Source: Kineococcus terrestris (GTDB lineage Bacteria > Actinomycetota > Actinomycetes > Actinomycetales > Kineococcaceae). From it: a stretch of DNA of 64,000 nt. The notes under the pieces are model-generated. The model saw only the letters and a program-made list of their open reading frames with translations. It was not told where the DNA came from and did not search any database. Both the position numbers and the translations under genes were made by a program. Location of the stretch: NCBI RefSeq assembly GCF_041020765.1, contig NZ_JBEUEJ010000001.1. The stretch is one strand, 5' to 3'. Positions 48,913-57,562 of this stretch are shown in pieces; positions within the stretch are counted from its first letter, which is position 1; every line of letters begins with the position of its first letter.

Positions 48913-49807
48913 GGATGTGCTCGACGTGGGTGGAGACCGTGCGCCGGCTGGCGTGCAGGGCCTCGGCGATCTCCTGGTTGGACAGCCCCTCGGTCAGGCC
49001 CGCGAGCACTTCCAGCTCCCGGCGCGACAGGCTGCCCGGCACTGGGCCGCGCACGGCCGTGGCCACCGTCGTGGCCACCGTCGTCGGCCGCGCCCCGCGC
49101 GCGGGCAGCCGCACGTGCCACGGCGCGCGCTCACCGCGCTCCCAGACGAGGAAACCCGTGCTGCCCCGCGCGACCTCCCGCCGCAGGGCCGCCAGCAGCT
49201 CCTGCGGCGTCGGCTCGCCGCCCAGCGGGGTGCAGACCCCGGAGGCGGACACCGCGATCCGCAGCCCCCCGGGCTCCGGGGCGTCGCCGTCCCCGGCCGG
49301 CGGGACCGGGCCGGAGACCATCTCGGCCATCCGCGCCGACAGCAGGCCGAGCATCTCCACCGCGGCCGCGTGCGGGTGGGTCGCCGAGTCGGTGTTCAAC
49401 GTCAGCATCCCGGCGTAGCTGCCGTCGCCGCGGAAGAACGGCGCCGTCATGCCCTCGCGGTAGCCGGAGGGCCGCAGGCTCTCGCGGATGATCCAGGACT
49501 CGTCCGGGCGGAACGGCATGTCGCGCCAGGGGACCGGCGCGCGCCGGGACACCGTCACGTGCCACGTCGGGTCCTGCAGGTAGGCCTCGCCGTTCAGGTG
49601 CGCCAGCTGCGCGTCGCGGTACCCGGAGTCCGCGACCACCGCGTGGCTCGACGTCGTCTCGTCCCAGGCCGCGATGGAGGCGCCCACGAACGGCACGAGG
49701 GCCCGCAGCTCCTCCAGCGCCTCGGCGGCGCGGACCGAGCGGGGGGCGTCCTGGGTGACCGCACCGGCGATCCGTCCAGCGGCGGTCGCCGCGCTCTGCC
49801 AGTCCAT
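48836..49807 (-). CDS. GAF-type sensor LuxR-family regulator
   Basis: A 323-residue regulator with an N-terminal GAF-like domain (residues ~15-170; FVGASIAAWDE, YLQDPTWHVTVSRRAPVPWR, APFFRGDGSYAGMLTLNTD) and a C-terminal LuxR helix-turn-helix (LSRRELEVLAGLTEGLSNQEIAEALH, then TVSTHVEHILTKLG). A linker of ~90 residues joins them. The ATG has TAGCGT ending 6 bases ahead, so it is leaderless. It converges with, and overlaps by 77 bases, ureD. Such GAF-LuxR proteins often lie next to the amide/peptide uptake genes they control, so it is a candidate regulator of this island. Confidence 0.88.
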   Translation of the reverse strand: MDWQSAATAAGRIAGAVTQDAPRSVRAAEALEELRALVPFVGASIAAWDETTSSHAVVADSGYRDAQLAHLNGEAYLQDPTWHVTVSRRAPVPWRDMPFRPDESWIIRESLRPSGYREGMTAPFFRGDGSYAGMLTLNTDSATHPHAAAVEMLGLLSARMAEMVSGPVPPAGDGDAPEPGGLRIAVSASGVCTPLGGEPTPQELLAALRREVARGSTGFLVWERGERAPWHVRLPARGARPTTVATTVATAVRGPVPGSLSRRELEVLAGLTEGLSNQEIAEALHASRRTVSTHVEHILTKLGARSRTEAATRAVRDGLLLSA

Positions 49808-49813
49808 GACCGC

Positions 49814-49819
49814 ACGCTA
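49814..49819 (-). promoter_or_regulatory. -10 hexamer of the GAF-LuxR gene (leaderless)
   Basis: TAGCGT on the minus strand, 6 bases before the ATG. Confidence 0.45.
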
Positions 49820-49927
49820 GGTCGGCGCGGCCCGGCGGTGGCCCGCGGAAACCAGGTGGAAACCAGAGTTTGACGGCCGGGAAACCGCCCCGCCGCTCCC
49901 GGTCGGCGCGGCCGAGCGGGTGACGCG

Positions 49928-49955
49928 GCGCCGCGCGGCTGCAGCCGCGCGGCGC
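49928..49955. repeat. Perfect 28-base palindrome
   Basis: GCGCCGCGCGGCTG followed at once by its complement, between the divergent LuxR and GH114-type genes, 19 bases before the GH114 GTG. It may be a regulator site or a leader hairpin. Confidence 0.55.
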
Positions 49956-49974
49956 GCGTGCCGAGGTGGGGCGC

Positions 49975-50880
49975 GTGAGCCAGCGCGACACCCCCTCCCG
50001 CGGGCGCGGCGGGCGCCGCCGGGCGCTGCGCGCCGCCGCGTCCGCCCTCGTCGCCGGCGCCCTCCTCGCGGCGACCGCGCTGCCGTCGCTCGCCGCGCCC
50101 ACCGGGTCCACCGCGCCCACCAGGTCCACCGCGCCCACCGGGTCCCCTGAGCGCCCGGTCCTGCTCCCGCCGCTGGAGGGCACCGCCGACTACCAGATCG
50201 GCGGCGCCTACCCGCCCGCGGCGGGCGTCAGCGTCGTCGTGCGCGACCGCGCCGAGCGGCCCGCGCCGGGCGTGTACTCCGTCTGCTACGTCAACGCCTT
50301 CCAGACCCAGCCGGGCGAGCGCGCCCGCTGGCGCCCCGAGCTGCTGCTGCGCGACCGGACCGGGACGCCGGTCCGCGACGCGGACTGGCCCGACGAGGTC
50401 CTGCTGGACACCTCCGGTCCCGCGCAGCGCGCCGGGATCGCCGCCGTCGTGGGGCCGTGGCTCGACGACTGCGCCGCCCGCGGGTTCCGGGCCGTGGAGC
50501 TGGACAACCTGGACTCGTGGACCCGCTCGGGCGGGCGCCTGACGCAGCGGGACGCGCTGGCGCTGGCGGGGCTGCTGGCCCGGCGCGCGCACGCCGCCGG
50601 GCTCGCCGTGGCGCAGAAGAACGCGCCGGAGACCACCCGCGAGCAGGCGCGCGCGGCGGGGTTCGACTTCGCCGTCGCCGAGGACTGCGAGCGCTACCGC
50701 GAGTGCGGCGCCTACACGGCCGTGCACGGGCGGCGGGTGCTGGAGGTCGAGCACACCGACGGCGGCCGCGCGGCGTTCGAGCGCGCCTGCCGCGTGCGCG
50801 GCGGCACCGTCCACGTCGTCCTGCGCGACCGCGACGTCCTGCCGCGCGGGCGCCGCGGGCACGTCGCCGCGTCCTGCTGA
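49975..50880 (+). CDS. Secreted GH114-like protein (endo-alpha-1,4-polygalactosaminidase family)
   Basis: A 301-residue exported protein. A basic N-terminus and hydrophobic helix ending ATALPSLAAP form the signal peptide, followed by a Thr/Ser/Pro linker (GSTAPTRSTAPTGS, a repeat). The catalytic-like domain has YSVCYVNAFQTQPGE near residue 95, FRAVELDNLDSW near 170 and GLAVAQKNAPE near 205, then FDFAVAEDCERYRECGAY, the same order of blocks as the GH114 protein at 57974 (EPDNVDAY, GLKNDLDQ, FDFAVNESCRVYDECA). The two central acidic positions are kept (E/D). GAGGTGGGG precedes GTG 49975. It may cut a galactosamine polymer; activity unproven. Confidence 0.82.
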   Translation: MSQRDTPSRGRGGRRRALRAAASALVAGALLAATALPSLAAPTGSTAPTRSTAPTGSPERPVLLPPLEGTADYQIGGAYPPAAGVSVVVRDRAERPAPGVYSVCYVNAFQTQPGERARWRPELLLRDRTGTPVRDADWPDEVLLDTSGPAQRAGIAAVVGPWLDDCAARGFRAVELDNLDSWTRSGGRLTQRDALALAGLLARRAHAAGLAVAQKNAPETTREQARAAGFDFAVAEDCERYRECGAYTAVHGRRVLEVEHTDGGRAAFERACRVRGGTVHVVLRDRDVLPRGRRGHVAASC

Positions 50881-50911
50881 CGCGCCGGCCGGCGGGCCCG
50901 GCGGCGCGGGC

Positions 50912-51736
50912 TCACAGGCGCGGCAGGACCCCGGCCAGCAGGCGCGCGCAGCGCGGGCCGGCCTCGCGGCCGGCCTCCAGGACCTCCTCGTGCGAGAGCG
51001 GCTCGTCGCTCACCCCGGCCGCCAGGTTCGTCACGAGGGAGAACCCGAGGACCTCCAGGCCGGCGTGGCGGGCGGCCACGGCCTCCAGCGCCGTGGACAT
51101 GCCGACGAGGTCGGCGCCCAGGACCCCGGCCATGCGCACCTCGGCGGGCGTCTCGTACTGCGGGCCGCGGAACTGCGCGTAGACGCCCTCGGGCAGGTCC
51201 GGGTCGACCTCGCGCGCCACCCCGCGCAGCCGCGCGGAGTACAGGTCGGTCATGTCCACGAACGTGGCGCCCTCCAGCGGGGAGGCGCCCGTGAGGTTCA
51301 GGTGGTCGGAGATGAGGACGGGGGAGCCGGGGCCCACGGTCGGGTCGAGGCCGCCGCAGCCGTTGGTCAGCACGACGGTGCGGCACCCGGCCGCGGCGGC
51401 CGTGCGCACGCCGTGGGCCACGGCCCGCACCCCGCGGCCCTCGTAGAAGTGGGTGCGCGGCAGGACGAGGGCGTGCAGCGGGCCGGCGCCGTCGCGCTCG
51501 ACGCGCAGGGACTTCGCGGTGCCGCGGTGGCCGACGACGGCGGGGGCGCTGAACCCGGGCAGGTCCGTGCCGGGGACCTCGGCGACGAGCTCGCCGAGGG
51601 TGTCGGCGGACGCCGCCCACCCCGAGCCCAGGACGAGGGCGACGTCGTGGCGCTCGACGCCGGTCACCTCCGCCAGCCGGGCGGCGGCCGCCGCGGCGAG
51701 GTCGAACGGGTCGTCGGCGGGCGCGCTGGTCGTCAC
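50912..51736 (-). CDS. pnp: Purine-nucleoside phosphorylase (trimeric type)
   Basis: A 274-residue phosphorylase cleaving inosine and guanosine. LVLGSGWAASADTLGE near residue 35, RTHFYEGRG near 93, VLTNGCGGLDPT near 123, QFRGPQYETPAEVRM near 195 and VGMSTALEAVAA near 215 mark the trimeric PNP class. TACGCT ends 7 bases before GTG (leaderless). It belongs with cdd, deoA, add and the phosphomutase, but is about 20 kb from the latter. Confidence 0.95.
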   Translation of the reverse strand: MTTSAPADDPFDLAAAAAARLAEVTGVERHDVALVLGSGWAASADTLGELVAEVPGTDLPGFSAPAVVGHRGTAKSLRVERDGAGPLHALVLPRTHFYEGRGVRAVAHGVRTAAAAGCRTVVLTNGCGGLDPTVGPGSPVLISDHLNLTGASPLEGATFVDMTDLYSARLRGVAREVDPDLPEGVYAQFRGPQYETPAEVRMAGVLGADLVGMSTALEAVAARHAGLEVLGFSLVTNLAAGVSDEPLSHEEVLEAGREAGPRCARLLAGVLPRL

Positions 51737-51743
51737 GGCGCCC

Positions 51744-51749
51744 AGCGTA
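51744..51749 (-). promoter_or_regulatory. -10 hexamer of pnp (leaderless)
   Basis: TACGCT on the minus strand, 7 bases before the GTG start. Confidence 0.45.
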
Positions 51750-51828
51750 GGGGCGCGGCGCGCGGGCCGCGGGGCGGACCGTCCCCCGGGCGGGGGCCGG
51801 GCGTCGTCGGGGTCGGGCGTCGTCGGGG

Positions 51829-52293
51829 TCAGGCGTCGTTCGAGCGGCAGGGCCGCGCGCGCAGCGCCATGACGTAGTCGTGCGGGGCGCCGCCGGCCTC
51901 GGCGGCGTCGGCCAGCCGCCCCAGGTAGGTCGCCGTCGGCAGCCCGCCCTCGTAGTCGTCCAGCACGTACGTCCACGCCACGACGTCCCCGTCGAGGGTC
52001 GTCACCCGCACCCGCACCTTGCGGAACAGCCCGATGTCCATGCCCTCCAGGGCGTCCATGCGCGCCTCGTCGGCCTCGGTCACGTCGTACAGCGCGACGA
52101 ACACCTGCTCCTCGCGGTGCTCGCCGTCGCCCTCGACGACGGTGGCCAGCGGCCCCTGCCAGCTGCGGTCCTCCCCGCCGAAGGTCAGGCGCCAGCCGGT
52201 CAGCCAGCCGGTGGAGCGCAGCGGCGAGTGCGGAGCCTTCTGCGCCATCGTCTCGGGGTCGAGGTTGGTGGCGTAGGCGGCGTAGGCGGGCAC
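51829..52293 (-). CDS. Gamma-glutamylcyclotransferase-like protein
   Basis: About 154 residues. It opens VPAYAAYATNLDPETMAQKAP, the Y-x-x-N/S-N-L start of the BtrG/GGCT fold, then WRLTFGG, TVVEGDGE, ALYDVTEADEARMDALEG with the acidic catalytic-type residue, and TYVLDDYEGGLPTATYL. It is a compact beta-barrel enzyme family acting on gamma-glutamyl amines, but the substrate is unknown. GTG 52293 is chosen at the family start; TACCCT lies 8 bases ahead. GTG 52317 is possible. This family member lies beside lpdA in other actinobacteria. Confidence 0.8.
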   Translation of the reverse strand: MPAYAAYATNLDPETMAQKAPHSPLRSTGWLTGWRLTFGGEDRSWQGPLATVVEGDGEHREEQVFVALYDVTEADEARMDALEGMDIGLFRKVRVRVTTLDGDVVAWTYVLDDYEGGLPTATYLGRLADAAEAGGAPHDYVMALRARPCRSNDA

Positions 52294-52379
52294 GACGACA
52301 GAGGGTAGAGGAGGCACGTCACACCCCCGGTCGGCCCCGCGGGGTGACCGGGACCCCCGCGCTGCGCGACCATGGGGGG

Positions 52380-53831
52380 GTGAGCACCAGCGCCACGTCC
52401 TCCGTAGCGTCCCCCGTCGCCCAGCAGCAGCGCGTCGCCGTCCTCGGCGGCGGCCCGGGCGGGTACGAGGCCGCCCTCGTCGCCGCCCAGCTCGGCGCCG
52501 ACGTCACCGTCGTCGAGCGCGACGGCCTGGGCGGCTCGACCGTCCTCACCGACGTCGTCCCGTCCAAGACCCTCATCGCCACCGCCGAGCTCATGGCCAC
52601 CGTCGGCGGCGCCACCGAGCTGGGGGTCCGCTTCCCCGGCGGCCCCACCTCCGACACCGAGCCGGCCGGCGCCGTCAGCGTCGACCTGGGCCGCGTGCAC
52701 CAGCGGGTCAAGTCCCTGGCGTTCGCGCAGTCGACGGACATCCGCGCCCGCCTGGAGAAGGAGGGCGTGAAGGTCCTCAACGGCTCCGGGCGCCTGGACG
52801 GCCCGCAGGCCCTCGTCGTCACCGACGGCGAGGACGCGGGCGCCCGCGTGGAGGCCGACGTCGTCCTGCTCAGCACCGGCTCGCGCCCGCGCACGCTGCC
52901 CGACGCGCAGCCCGACGGCGAGCGGATCCTCACCTGGAAGCAGGTGTACGACGTCGAGGAGCTGCCCGAGCACCTGGTCGTCGTCGGCTCGGGCGTCACG
53001 GGCGCGGAGTTCGCCAGCGCCTACGACGCCCTCGGCGCGCACGTCACCCTCGTCTCCAGCCGCGACCGGGTGCTGCCCGGCGAGGACGCCGACGCCGCCG
53101 AGGTGCTCGAGGAGGTCTTCCGCCGCCGCGGCATGAACGTCGTCTCTCGCTCGCGGGCCGAGTCCGTCGTCCGGCACGGCGACAGCGTCGTCGTCACCCT
53201 GTCCGACGGGCGCACCGTCGAGGGCTCGCACTGCCTCGTCGCGGTCGGCTCGGTGCCCAACACGCAGGACATCGGCCTGCAGGAGGCCGGCGTGTGGACG
53301 TCGGAGTCCGGGCACGTGGACGTCGACAAGGTCTCGCGCACCTCCGCGCGCGGCGTGTACGCGGCCGGCGACTGCACGGGGGTCTTCCCGCTGGCGTCGG
53401 TGGCGGCCATGCAGGGGCGCATCGCCATGTGGCACGCCCTGGGCGACACGGTCGCGCCGCTGAAGCTGCGCTCGGTGGCCTCCACCGTGTTCACCTCCCC
53501 GGAGATCGCCACCGTCGGGTGGACGCAGGCGCAGATCGACTCCGGCGAGGCGCAGGGCGAGATCGTCAAGCTGCCGCTGTCCACGAACGCGCGCGCGAAG
53601 ATGCTCGGCATCCACGACGGGTTCGTGAAGCTGTTCTGCCGCACCGGCTCGGGCACCGTCATCGGCGGCGTGGTCGTCGCACCGCGGGCCAGCGAGCTGA
53701 TCTTCCCGGTGACGCTGGCGGTGGAGAAGCGGCTCAACGTCGACGACGTCGCGCACGCCTTCTCCGTCTACCCCTCGCTGTCCGGGTCGCTGGCCGAGGC
53801 CGCCCGCCAGCTGCACGTCATGGCGGACTGA
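52380..53831 (+). CDS. lpdA: NAD(P)H-quinone dehydrogenase, LpdA-like flavoprotein
   Basis: A 483-residue flavoprotein of the disulfide reductase superfamily, without redox cysteines: the place of the CxxxxC motif reads GLGGSTVLTDVVPSKTLI. FAD binding VAVLGGGPGGYEAALVAA is at ~18-35, NAD binding VVVGSGVTGAEFASAY near 200, YAAGDCTGVFPLASVAAMQG near 330 and the dimer interface begins near 360 (VFTSPEIATVGWT). This is the Rv3303c pattern, a quinone reductase. GACCAT ends 6 bases before GTG, so probably leaderless. Confidence 0.92.
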   Translation: MSTSATSSVASPVAQQQRVAVLGGGPGGYEAALVAAQLGADVTVVERDGLGGSTVLTDVVPSKTLIATAELMATVGGATELGVRFPGGPTSDTEPAGAVSVDLGRVHQRVKSLAFAQSTDIRARLEKEGVKVLNGSGRLDGPQALVVTDGEDAGARVEADVVLLSTGSRPRTLPDAQPDGERILTWKQVYDVEELPEHLVVVGSGVTGAEFASAYDALGAHVTLVSSRDRVLPGEDADAAEVLEEVFRRRGMNVVSRSRAESVVRHGDSVVVTLSDGRTVEGSHCLVAVGSVPNTQDIGLQEAGVWTSESGHVDVDKVSRTSARGVYAAGDCTGVFPLASVAAMQGRIAMWHALGDTVAPLKLRSVASTVFTSPEIATVGWTQAQIDSGEAQGEIVKLPLSTNARAKMLGIHDGFVKLFCRTGSGTVIGGVVVAPRASELIFPVTLAVEKRLNVDDVAHAFSVYPSLSGSLAEAARQLHVMAD

Positions 53832-53857
53832 GCGGTGCGGGCGGGACGGGCGGGGGC

Positions 53858-54316
53858 GTGAGCAGCGAGCGGGTGCAGGCCTTCCTCGACGAGCGCGCCC
53901 CCGGCCTGCGCGTCGAGCACCCGGGCACGGACACCTCCACCGTCGCCGCGGCCGCCGCCGCGCTGGGGGTGGAACCCGGGCAGATCGCCAAGACCCTGGC
54001 GCTGCGCGCGGGGGAGCGCTCGCTGCTGGTGGTCGCCGCCGGTACCGCCCGCCTGGACGGGGCGAAGTTCAAGGCGCGCTTCGGGGCGAAGCCGCGGATG
54101 CTGAGCGCGGCCGAGGCGCAGGAGCTCACCGGCCAGCCGGTGGGCGGGATCTCCCCGTTCGGGCACCCCGCACCGCTGGAGGTGCACTGCGACGAGTCCC
54201 TGCGCGCCTTCGACGTCGTGCACCCCGCCGGCGGCAGCCCGGACAGCGCGGTGCGGCTGAGCCCGGACCGGCTGGCGGAGCTGACCGGCGGCGACTGGGT
54301 CGACGTCACCCGCTGA
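53858..54316 (+). CDS. YbaK/EbsC-family aminoacyl-tRNA deacylase-like protein
   Basis: A 152-residue single-domain protein: QIAKTLALRAGERSLLVVAAG near residue 45, where the catalytic-type Lys lies, KARFGAKPRMLSAAEAQELTG near 72 and GGISPFGHP near 100. Such proteins hydrolyse misacylated tRNAs such as Cys-tRNA(Pro). It starts 26 bases after lpdA and likely shares its transcript. It ends 13 bases from the opposing tctA stop. Confidence 0.9.
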   Translation: MSSERVQAFLDERAPGLRVEHPGTDTSTVAAAAAALGVEPGQIAKTLALRAGERSLLVVAAGTARLDGAKFKARFGAKPRMLSAAEAQELTGQPVGGISPFGHPAPLEVHCDESLRAFDVVHPAGGSPDSAVRLSPDRLAELTGGDWVDVTR

Positions 54317-54329
54317 ACCGCGGGGTCCC

Positions 54330-55835
54330 TCAGACGTCGGCGCTGCGCCGCCGCCGCACCTGGCCCGCCACGGCCAGCGCCACGGCCAGCGCGAGGAGCG
54401 CGTAGACGACGACCGTCACGGGGCTCGCGACCAGCGCCGCGGGGTCGCCCTGGCTGATGGCCAGGGTGTTGCGCAGGTTCGTCTCCGCGAGCGGGCCGAG
54501 GATCACCGCGATGAGCACCGGCGCCAGGGGCACGTCGTGCCGGCGCATGAGGAAGCCGAGCAGGCCCAGCAGGAGCAGCAGCCACAGGTCGACGACCGAG
54601 CCGGCGGAGGCGTAGATGCCGAGCCCGGCGAAGACGGCGATGCCCGCGTACAGGTACTGGCGGGGGATCAGCAGCAGCTTCGCCCACAGGGGCGCGAACG
54701 GCAGGTTCAGCACGAGCAGCACGAACAGGCCGATGAACAGGCTGGCGATCAGCGCCCACACCAGGTCCCCGGCGCGCTGGAACAGCAGCGGGCCGGTCTG
54801 GATGCCGAACTGCTGGAAGGCGCCCAGCAGGATCGCCGCGGTGGCCGACGTCGGCAGGCCGAGCGCGAGCAGCGCACCCATCGCGGTGCCGGCGGTCGCG
54901 TTGCCCGCGGCCTCCGGGCCGGCGACTCCGCGGATCGCGCCGCGCCCGAACTGCGGCCGGCGGCGGCGGGCGTCCAGGCGCCGCTCCGTCCCGTACGCCA
55001 GGAAGGTGGGCACCTCCGAGCCGCCGACGGGGACGACGCCGAACGGCACGCCGAACGCCGTCCCGCGCAGCCACGCGGGCAGCGCCTCGCGGAACTCCGC
55101 GCGCGACAGGAACGGGCGCCCCCGCACGGCGACGAGCCGGTCCCCGCTGCGCCAGCGCGAGCGCGAGGCGACGTGCAGGACCTCCCCGAGGGCGAGCAGC
55201 CCGACCGTGATGACGACGATGCCGACGCCGTCGAACAGCTGCGGCACGCCCAGCGTGTACCGGACCGTGCCGGTCTGGCTGTCGATGCCGACGACCCCGA
55301 TCGTGAAGCCGATGACCAGCGCCGCCAGCCCCTTGAGCGCGGAGTCGGCGACGACGAAGGCCGTCGCGACGAAGGCGAACGCCGTGAGGGCGAAGAACTC
55401 CGCCGGCCCGAACGCCGAGGCCAGGGTCGCGAACACGGGCGCCCCGAGGGCGACGACGGTGGTGGCGATGAGGCCACCGGTGAAGGCGCCGATCGCCGAG
55501 GCCGCCAGCGCCTGCGGCGCCCGCCCGTCCAGGGCCATCCGGTGCCCCTCGAAGGTGGCCGCGATGGCCGAGGAGTTGCCGGGGGTGTTCAGCAGGATGC
55601 CGGTGATTGAGTCGCCGAACAGCCCGCCGTAGTAGACGCCGGCGAACATGATGAGCGCCCCGGTCGGGTCCAGGGCGAACGTCACCGGCAGCAGCAGCGC
55701 CACCGCCATCGAGGAACCGAGACCGGGCAGGACCCCGACGGCGGTGCCGAGCAGGGCGCCGAGGAAGACCCACAGCAGGTTGGCGGGGGACAGGGCGGTC
55801 GAGAAACCGCCCGCGAGGTCGGCGAGGGTGTCCAC
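54330..55835 (-). CDS. tctA: Tripartite tricarboxylate transporter large membrane subunit
   Basis: A 501-residue TctA with about 11-12 membrane helices. GTAVGVLPGLGSSMAVALLLP near residue 31 is the family glycine motif; GLFGDSITGILLNTPGNSSA near 70 and a second, shortened GNATAGTAMGALLALGLPTS near 310 form the repeated substrate loops. GTG start. It lies 10 bases after tctB and completes the system. Confidence 0.93.
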   Translation of the reverse strand: MDTLADLAGGFSTALSPANLLWVFLGALLGTAVGVLPGLGSSMAVALLLPVTFALDPTGALIMFAGVYYGGLFGDSITGILLNTPGNSSAIAATFEGHRMALDGRAPQALAASAIGAFTGGLIATTVVALGAPVFATLASAFGPAEFFALTAFAFVATAFVVADSALKGLAALVIGFTIGVVGIDSQTGTVRYTLGVPQLFDGVGIVVITVGLLALGEVLHVASRSRWRSGDRLVAVRGRPFLSRAEFREALPAWLRGTAFGVPFGVVPVGGSEVPTFLAYGTERRLDARRRRPQFGRGAIRGVAGPEAAGNATAGTAMGALLALGLPTSATAAILLGAFQQFGIQTGPLLFQRAGDLVWALIASLFIGLFVLLVLNLPFAPLWAKLLLIPRQYLYAGIAVFAGLGIYASAGSVVDLWLLLLLGLLGFLMRRHDVPLAPVLIAVILGPLAETNLRNTLAISQGDPAALVASPVTVVVYALLALAVALAVAGQVRRRRSADV

Positions 55836-55845
55836 GCGCGCTCCC

Positions 55846-56439
55846 CTACAGCCCCAGCAGCCCGGCGGGCAGGTTCAGGCCGAGGCCCGCCCCGAACGCC
55901 AGCTGCACGACCGAGGCGACGGCGAGGGCGACGCCGGCGTCGAACAGGCGGCGCCGGCTGCCCAGCGCCTGCGCGGTGCCCCAGAACAGCCACGTCCCGG
56001 CGACCAGCCAGCCCAGCGGCACCAGCACCGCGGTGAAGACGGCGAACGTGGCCGCGACCAGCGCCACCGCCCGCCAGTCGGTGGGCGCGGTGCCCGGCTC
56101 GTCCCCGTCACCGACAGCGCCGTCCCCGACAGCGCGGACCTCCCGGTGGGCGCGGCGGCGCTCGCGCACGGCGTCGAGGGCCAGCCCGGCCGCCACGACC
56201 CAGGCGAGGACGAGCACGAGGACGGGGAAGAACCGCGGGCCAGGGCCGCCCTCGCCGCCCTCGCGCACGTCCATGACGAGGAGCCCGTGGGTCAGGTACA
56301 CGGCGAAGGCCGTCACGACGGCGGCCATCGCGAACGACCCGCGCGCCGGTCCCGGCGGCGCCGGCCGCGGGGCCGCCGGTGCCCCGGGTGGCCCGGACGG
56401 CTCGTGCGCGGCGGACGGGGCGGGCGACGGGGTGCTCAC
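55846..56439 (-). CDS. tctB: Tripartite tricarboxylate transporter small membrane subunit
   Basis: A 197-residue TctB with four membrane helices (residues ~38-55, ~70-90, ~125-145, ~165-190) after a Pro/Ala-rich N-terminus. GGPGPRFFPVLVLVL is the family's G.GP..FP motif. The GTG start overlaps the tctC stop. Confidence 0.88.
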   Translation of the reverse strand: MSTPSPAPSAAHEPSGPPGAPAAPRPAPPGPARGSFAMAAVVTAFAVYLTHGLLVMDVREGGEGGPGPRFFPVLVLVLAWVVAAGLALDAVRERRRAHREVRAVGDGAVGDGDEPGTAPTDWRAVALVAATFAVFTAVLVPLGWLVAGTWLFWGTAQALGSRRRLFDAGVALAVASVVQLAFGAGLGLNLPAGLLGL

Positions 56440-57416
56440 AGGCCGGCCTCCTCGAGGATCGCCCGGACCCGGGCGACCTCCTCGTCGATGAACGTGGTCA
56501 GTTCCTCGCCGACGAGCTGGCTGTCGACCCACCGGTTGCGCTCGAGGGTCTCGCGCCACTCCGGCGTCGCGAGGGTCTCGGTGACGATGTCGGTCAGCTC
56601 CTGCCGGTCCTCCTCGTCCAGGCCCGGCGGGGCCAGCAGGCCGCGCCAGTTGCCCTGGTGCACGTCGTAGCCGAGCTCGTACAGGGTCGGGACGCCGAGC
56701 TCGGGCTGCGGCTCGGGCGCGGAGACGGCCAGGGCGCGCAGCGTGCCGGCCTCGACCTGGTCGGCGAACTCGTTCCAGCCGCTGATGCCCACGTCGCTGG
56801 CACCGGACAGCAGCGCCTGGATCGCCTCGCCGCCGCCGGAGTAGGCGATGTAGTTGACCTCCGTGGCCGGCACGTCCACGGCCAGGGCGAGCTGGGCGGC
56901 CAGCAGCTGGTCGGTGCCGCCCAGCGAACCGCCGCCGACGGCGACCGCGCCGGGGTCCTCGCGCCAGGCGGCCACGAGGTCGTCCACCGAGCGCAGCGGG
57001 GAGTCCGCGGGCACCACGAGGACCTCGTAGTCGTCGGTCGTGCGGGCGATCGGGGTGACGTCGTCGATGCCGACGGGGCTGTCGTTGATCTCGACGCCGC
57101 CGACCATGACCGTGCCGGTGACCATCAGCACGTCGCCCCGCCCCTCCATCTCCTGCAGCTGGGCCAGGCCGATGGTGCCAGCGGCGCCGGGGACGTTGAC
57201 CACCTGCGGGTTGGTGACCACGCCCGCCTCGCGCATGGCCGCCTGCAGCTGGCGGGCCAGGGTGTCCCAGCCGCCGCCCGGTGAGGCGGGCGCGATGATC
57301 GTCAGCCCGCTGCGCGCCCCCGACAGCGTGCCCGTGCTGCGGGCGTCCCAGGCCGCCAGCAGCACCAGGGGGACCAGCAGCGCCACCCCCACGACGCCCT
57401 TGACGCGCTGGTGCAC
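56436..57416 (-). CDS. tctC: Tripartite tricarboxylate transporter binding protein
   Basis: A 326-residue periplasmic-type binding protein, probably held by its uncleaved or cleaved N-terminal helix (GVVGVALLVPLVLLAAW; no lipobox cysteine). LTIIAPASPGGGWDTLARQL near residue 40 and VNVPGAAGTIGLAQ near 72 are the Bug/TctC carboxylate-binding loops, and YEVLVVPADSPLRSVDDLV is near 125. GGAGGG precedes GTG 57416. A TATCGT hexamer at 57508-57513 (minus) is a likely -10. Likely ligands are citrate-like or other carboxylates; no two-component regulator is adjacent. Confidence 0.92.
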   Translation of the reverse strand: MHQRVKGVVGVALLVPLVLLAAWDARSTGTLSGARSGLTIIAPASPGGGWDTLARQLQAAMREAGVVTNPQVVNVPGAAGTIGLAQLQEMEGRGDVLMVTGTVMVGGVEINDSPVGIDDVTPIARTTDDYEVLVVPADSPLRSVDDLVAAWREDPGAVAVGGGSLGGTDQLLAAQLALAVDVPATEVNYIAYSGGGEAIQALLSGASDVGISGWNEFADQVEAGTLRALAVSAPEPQPELGVPTLYELGYDVHQGNWRGLLAPPGLDEEDRQELTDIVTETLATPEWRETLERNRWVDSQLVGEELTTFIDEEVARVRAILEEAGL

Positions 57417-57562
57417 GAGACCCTCCTCGTCGAGCGGCTCACGTCCCGCCGTCGGGCGGTGGCGCGGACGTCGCCGCGACGTGTCGACGCGCGGCGTCCG
57501 GGCGCGCACGATACCCGCGGAGGCGCCGGGCGGCGCCCGTGCGCGCCGGTGGAGAGGGAGTG

